The notes beneath the pieces are model-generated. The model had not been told where the DNA came from, made no database searches, and saw nothing but the letters and a program-made list of their open reading frames with translations. A stretch of 64,000 bases of DNA from Atherix ibis. Lineage: Eukaryota; Arthropoda; Insecta; Diptera; Athericidae. Positions 59,235-64,000 of this stretch are shown piece after piece (position 1 is the stretch's first letter; the number at the start of each line of letters is the position of its first letter). The stretch covers positions 37,116,811-37,180,810 of the forward strand of contig OY282605.1 of NCBI GenBank assembly GCA_958298945.1, written 5' to 3'. The position numbers were made by a program, and so were the translations under genes.

Positions 59235-60700
59235 CGGCAAGGGACTGAAATTTCACCCACTAAAACCGAACTCTCTTTAAATATTATTCCCGGTGGGACC
59301 ATCTTTAAGTATTACTTCATGGAAAGTAGATTGATATTAAGCCTAATATCCTGTTTAGGCTTCAGGCTGGTATTTTTCTACTTTTTCCTTATGACGGATA
59401 TTTTTTATTAATCCGAATGCATATTCAGCTATCGCAATCCAACATGTCTTTGATGAAATTATTTCTGTAATGATCCATCCTCAGCTAGAACAGGTGTTGA
59501 TTAGACGATTTTCTTTAGTTTATTTCTTTTTAAGATAAAACATGGACAGTAGAAGAGAACATGTTCTGCGTCTTCGATTATGGACTGACATAGGAACATG
59601 ACACATCAATTTCAACCTTAAAGCGATATAGGTAAGACCTTAAGCATCGATGCAATGTCAGAAAAATCCATTGCCTCATCCGTTTCACGTGGCTACGTCA
59701 GAAATGAGATGAGGGGTTAATCGATTGGGATAGCACAAACAGCGTCATACGATAAAGTATAAAATATTCGCAAAATTTAAAGTGCGGTCCGACGCTTGGA
59801 CGAGTCGATCAGCATAGCTTCTCTCCAAGCGTGGACAGAAGCCTACATCGGCTCTGTTTGGACCCTCAATAGTTAGGCATGATTCTTGTAAAAGCATTAA
59901 CAACCTGAGTTGCTTTTTCAGTAGCGATTCTCAGATAATGGCTAAAGTTCAACCTGATATCTATCTAAACACACATTTATCGTCTATATAAACTCCCAGA
60001 CAGCGATTGATAATGAGACCGATAGTTTAATATACTTTCCCGCTGGAAGTTCCACGCCTACTAATAATAGCCAATGCTAGATGATGTGATCTCCATTATT
60101 TACGGTTTGGGTGATCTCAAATAGCCCGAATGTCATTCGCAAAATCAGCAGAGGTACTCCTTTTGGAATCATGAGTTTGAGCAGGTGTTATATATGATAT
60201 TCCATAAGGATAGGCCGAGCCCTGAGGGACTCCTCTACTGTTATTGTATGTTTTGATCCCAATTTCGGTATCGTATAGCAGCGTTTTATCGATATTATAT
60301 CCTTCTGATATACTCCGGGATTTTTAGATGGCAAAGTACTTTTAGAATTCTGCTTTATCACGCCGAGTTAAACATTTTCTTGACATCTGCAATGTTCAAT
60401 CTAATGTGAATAACAATTTTTCTGAATCTATCAAGGACTACTCCATAGCTTCAATGTTAATTGATTGTCCGACCTGACAAGAGCTCTCGCTCGGTTCACA
60501 TTTTTATTAGTTATCGCATTTGAAGGCTCATCTGACCGATTTTTTTCTCAATTACTCCTCGGCCGCTCCTCGATCTGGAAGGGATTAATATAGAAGCTAT
60601 GTAGAGGGGAATACACCATCTCAGTAATGGCAGTCGCATTATGGCCACATTTTGTACTAAGTAGGTCAGCTCATTTTTTCAGCAAAATGTCTTTTCTGAT
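59235..60700 (-). mobile_element. R1-clade LINE relic
   Basis: Read leftwards. Decayed RT: GRTINIEAME near 60480-60450, NIADVKKMFNSA near 60390, HLKIPEYIRR near 60330, SRGVPQGSA near 60240-60215, FANDIRAI near 60140 (in place of FADD), LGVYIDDKCVF near 59990, and a C-terminal IEDAEHVLFYCPCFIL near 59580-59530 in a shifted frame (Cys/His knuckle). The 3' UTR near 59265 contains GGTTTTAGTGGGTGAAAT, which resembles R1-type tails. Same clade as 400-1815. Many stops. Confidence 0.8.
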
Positions 60701-60716
60701 TTTAAAAATTTAATTA

Positions 60717-61940
60717 CAAGGTTTATAAGCTTAAATCCGCTGTTTGGTCATAGATGGCGTGAGTGTGCGTATTAAGATACCATGGATACGCCATACTTTT
60801 CCTTTATGAGTTTGACATCTGTCAACATTAATCAGTATACAATGTCAGCAATTTCGTACAACAACAGACATTTTTCCTTTGGTAATCATGTCTAATTTTG
60901 TGCCAGAAAAAGAGCATATGCGGGAAGCTCTGCTTTTCTGCTTCAATTCGAAGAAATCGGCTACCGAATCGCATCGAATGCTTATGGAGGCCTATGGGGT
61001 AGTGCTTCATCGGAAACAACGTGCCGAGATTGGTTTCATCTTTTCAAGGACGGCAATTTTGACTTGTGGGACAAGAAGCGTGAAAATCGGCCTCGGAAAG
61101 TTGAGGACCATCAATTGGAGGCTCTTTTGGAAAAAACGATACCCAATCGCAAAAGCTGCTCGCGGAGCAATTGAGTGTATCTCAACCAACCATTTTCATG
61201 CGTCTGCGTGCCATGAGGAAGATGAAAAAAATCGGAAAATGGGCGCCGCATGAATTGAACGATAGGCAGATGAAGCGATACCAAAACACATGCGAAATCT
61301 TGCTTGCCAGAAAAAAAAACAAGTCGTTCCTGTATCGGATTGTGAACTTTGTGAAAAGTGGATATAGTTCTAGAACCCTAAATGCAAAAAATCGTGAGTT
61401 GATCCCGGCCAACCGTCAACATCTTCCCCAATACCAAATCGCTTCGGACGGAAGACGATGCTGTGCGTTTGATGGGATCACCAGGGTATCGTCTACTATG
61501 ACATATTGAAACCTGGTGAAACTGTCAAAACCCACCACTACCACCAACAACTGATAAAATTGCACCGTGCTCTGCATGAAAAAAGGACGGATTATCAACA
61601 AAGACATGACAAGCTGATTTTCCTCCACGACAACGCACCATCGCACACGTCAAAAATGGTCCGAAACTACTTGGAGACACTCAACTGGGAGGTGCTACCT
61701 CACCCCGCTTATTCACCAGACCTGACCCCTTCCGACTACAACCTGTTTTCGTTGATGGGTCATGCGCTCGCTGAGCAGCACTTCGATTCTTACGAAGGCG
61801 TCCGAAAATGGCTTTCCTCGAAAGAGAAGGAATTTTTTTGGCGTGGTAACCACAAATTGCCCGAGAGATGGGAAAAATGTATGTGTATAGCAATCGATGA
61901 CAAGTGCTTTTAATAAATTTTTTTTTTGCTTTCTATTTTC
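60717..61940 (+). mobile_element. mariner F copy 2 (mauritiana type)
   Basis: Begins after TA (60715-60716) with CAAGGTTTATAAGCTTAAAT, the same end as copy 1 at 34517. The right terminal repeat is missing: after TTTGCTTTCTATTTTCG the sequence no longer follows copy 1, so the 3' end is cut at about 61940. Confidence 0.85.
60888..61913 (+). pseudogene. mariner F transposase, broken (copy 2)
   Basis: ATG at 60888 (MSNFVPEKEHMREALLFCFN), stop at 61911-61913. WAPHELNDRQMKRYQNTCEI lies near 61240-61300. The first catalytic motif has decayed (RIVNF-VKSGYS where RIVTGDEKW is expected). After a shift near 61500, KPGETVKTHHYHQQLIKLHR, LIFLHDNAPSHTSK (second Asp), HPAYSPDLTPSDYNLFS (third) and KLPERWEKCM are in one clean frame of 135 codons. 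Frameshifts near 61000 and 61340 split the N-terminal half. Confidence 0.9.
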
Positions 61941-64000
61941 GATTATTAAAAAAGAAAAACGAATTATTTGGAATAAAAGTCAAATTTTATTTTTATAACC
62001 GAAAATTACCTGAAGTAATAAAATATGACAAATATCTTTTTCAAAGATCTCAATAATAATAAAATTTAAATAAAAATATTCCATTCTTTACGCATTTTAG
62101 TAATAAAATAAATTTGTTAATAATACGAAAAAATATTTCCAATTTATACAAAAGTTCCTATTTGGTAATTTTTTAGAAAATGATGAATAAAAAAGTTTTT
62201 ATTTGAATTTTTCTGCTGGTTTTATTAAATATTATAATACAAAAAGTTACTTGCCAGAAAGTATTTTTTTTTTCAAACATATTATTTATTTTTTTTTAAA
62301 TAAAGAAAATTTTTCCAATTATGATTATTTATACCATAAAAAGAAAATTTCCCATTTAAATAATATAAAGGAATAATGAAAAATTATTTCCTAATAATGA
62401 ATACATTTATTTTGTAGGAAGTTTCAAGTTTGAAAATTATTTGGAAGATATTCAGTAAATTAAAGTATGGAAATTACATTTTAATATTGCACAATTCGTG
62501 GTAATACAATTTATAATCATATAAAAAAATTACATTCCTTACAAAATAATTTTATCTTGCAATCAAATAAAAGAAAATATTGTTTTTTTTTTAAGATTCT
62601 TCCACATAACCAAAAGTTATTATTGTTTTTTTTTTTTTAAAAACAAGAAGTTATTAAATACATAATTATCAACAATATATTTTTTATTTCGTAAATTCTC
62701 ATTTAAAAGAAATTTTTGTAATAAAAAAAAAAACATAATAAAATTGCCTCCTCTTTCTTGAAATATAAGAAAACAACTTAACAAAAAGCATATTCTTGAG
62801 GCAGTATTTAGAAGAATAACGACTTCATTAGAATTTATGTAAGAGGTGAAAAATAAATTATTATGAAAAGTAATTTATTTGGTTGACTAAAAAATTTATT
62901 TGCTGTTAAATATATCTAAAATTAAACCAGTATAATATGAAAGGATATTTAAAAGATATCTAATACTAAATAAATTAAATTTTTATTATTATTTATAAAA
63001 AGTTTTAACAACACTAATATTAGAAATTCAAAAATTTCAAGTTAAGTCAAATTTCACTACTTATTTATCTATTAATTATTAAAATAATTATATGGATTTA
63101 GATAAATATTCATTTACTATAATTTCCAAATTGCACAAAATTATAGTATTTTCATAGAATGGGATGTGATTTGAATTCTGTTTTATTCGATTTCTAGAAT
63201 ATGCTGACAATATCTGTCAGTGTCATAATTGCCATATGTCACGCTACAGGAAATATTCTTTCGTACTGTCGACGCTATTTTATTGGCTGGTTTTTATAAT
63301 AAACCAAAAATATAATAGACGCACTATTCTAGTAAGATATGGTATATTTATAAATTGGAAGAATCGAACAAAGACGTTGATAGGATAATTATTTGAAGAA
63401 AGCACGAAAACTCCTCTTATGTGTTAGAAAAAATATCCCATAGACAATATTGTTTACATAAAATAGATTTACAGAAGGGATAGAACTGCGGGGTAAATAA
63501 AATGCGTAAGTAGATGAATTGAAGATACAAAAATCTATAGTCGCACTGAAGCCCAAAAACCGATTTCTTGACAAAACCAACATTTCCAGGAACCATTTAT
63601 CAATTCCGATAGCCTTTTTGTATGCCATCGTATTGTGTCAGTGGGTAGTAGACAGAACAGTAGTAACTCACTTCCGAAATTAATAAATTATTAGAGTTAT
63701 TATTATTTATTGGGAAAATAGACAGAGGTGATGACTATCTTCGAAACGACCAATGCTTATGTGCTCCCATAAAGAATTATCAAAGAAGAAATGCCGCCGT
63801 TGTGGTCATCATTTTCAACATTTGTCAGCAACCATAAATAATTTTTACTTAATTAGCTTAACATTTGTTCGAATTGATAGAAATTCTTTAATTTTCTATC
63901 GCTTCTTTTAATAAATAATCTACCAGAAAACTAAAAAAAAATTATTATTTCTTAAGTAAAAAATTTTCTGAGTACACATAGACTGCTTAGTTCATTATAT
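61941..64000. other. AT-rich spacer
   Basis: No gene is supported. A 79-codon ATG frame on the minus strand (63628-63389) is hydrophobic and matches nothing I know. Confidence 0.45.

Noticed and set aside
63389..63628. 79-codon minus-strand frame
   Set aside because: It has an ATG but no recognised motif, neighbour or regulatory context.

Overview
This is a eukaryotic, very AT-rich window with no recognisable intact host gene, rRNA or tRNA. The mobile elements point to an arthropod, most likely an insect: several mariner (DD34D) lineages, DD41D Tc1/mariner elements, R1-clade and Jockey-clade LINEs, an I-clade LINE tail with RNase H, a pogo/Tigger relic and a CACTA-like DNA element. The species cannot be told from the sequence. 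The window is best read as intergenic or deep-intronic DNA that has served as a transposon graveyard.

Layout. 0.4-3.3 kb: R1 LINE relic, then mariner A copy 1. 5.2-8.3 kb: an old Jockey relic split by a younger Jockey copy (12-bp target duplication), then mariner C with both ends. 10.4-12.6 kb: a tandem duplication with mariner A copy 2 inside its second unit, then an I-clade LINE tail. 15.2-22.9 kb: Jockey LINE, mariner A copy 3, then a mariner B split first by a 2.2-kb CACTA-like element carrying a 256-codon ORF and again by a 5'-truncated R1-type LINE with a 13-bp target duplication. 23-25 kb: Tigger and DD41D relics. 27.6-32.4 kb: a near-complete DD41D element, then mariner E inside mariner D, then another DD41D scrap. 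34.1-36.7 kb: Jockey-type LINE split by a mauritiana-type mariner F. 39.2-40.5 kb: mariner B copy 2, nearly intact. 40.5-41.6 kb: a GC-richer, coding-like patch that I cannot assign. 45.1-46.2 kb: a 22-bp minisatellite. 46.5-53 kb: Jockey, DD41D, SINE-like and R1-like scraps. 55.6-57.8 kb: a fold-back mariner A copy 4 and scrambled DD41D remains. 59.2-61.9 kb: R1 LINE relic and mariner F copy 2. The spacers are AT-rich with no coding signal that I can defend.

Nothing here works as a pathway. The interest lies in insertion chronology (five cases of an element inside another element or repeat, several with exact target duplications), in structural derivatives (fold-back mariner, shared deletion junction), in the poorly classified 2.2-kb element, in a possible 3' RNA hairpin shared by Jockey copies, and in a candidate recursive splice site. 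All transposases seen carry stops, frameshifts or deletions, so none should be active as it stands. Family names rest on recognised protein motifs and terminal repeats read by eye. No database search was run.
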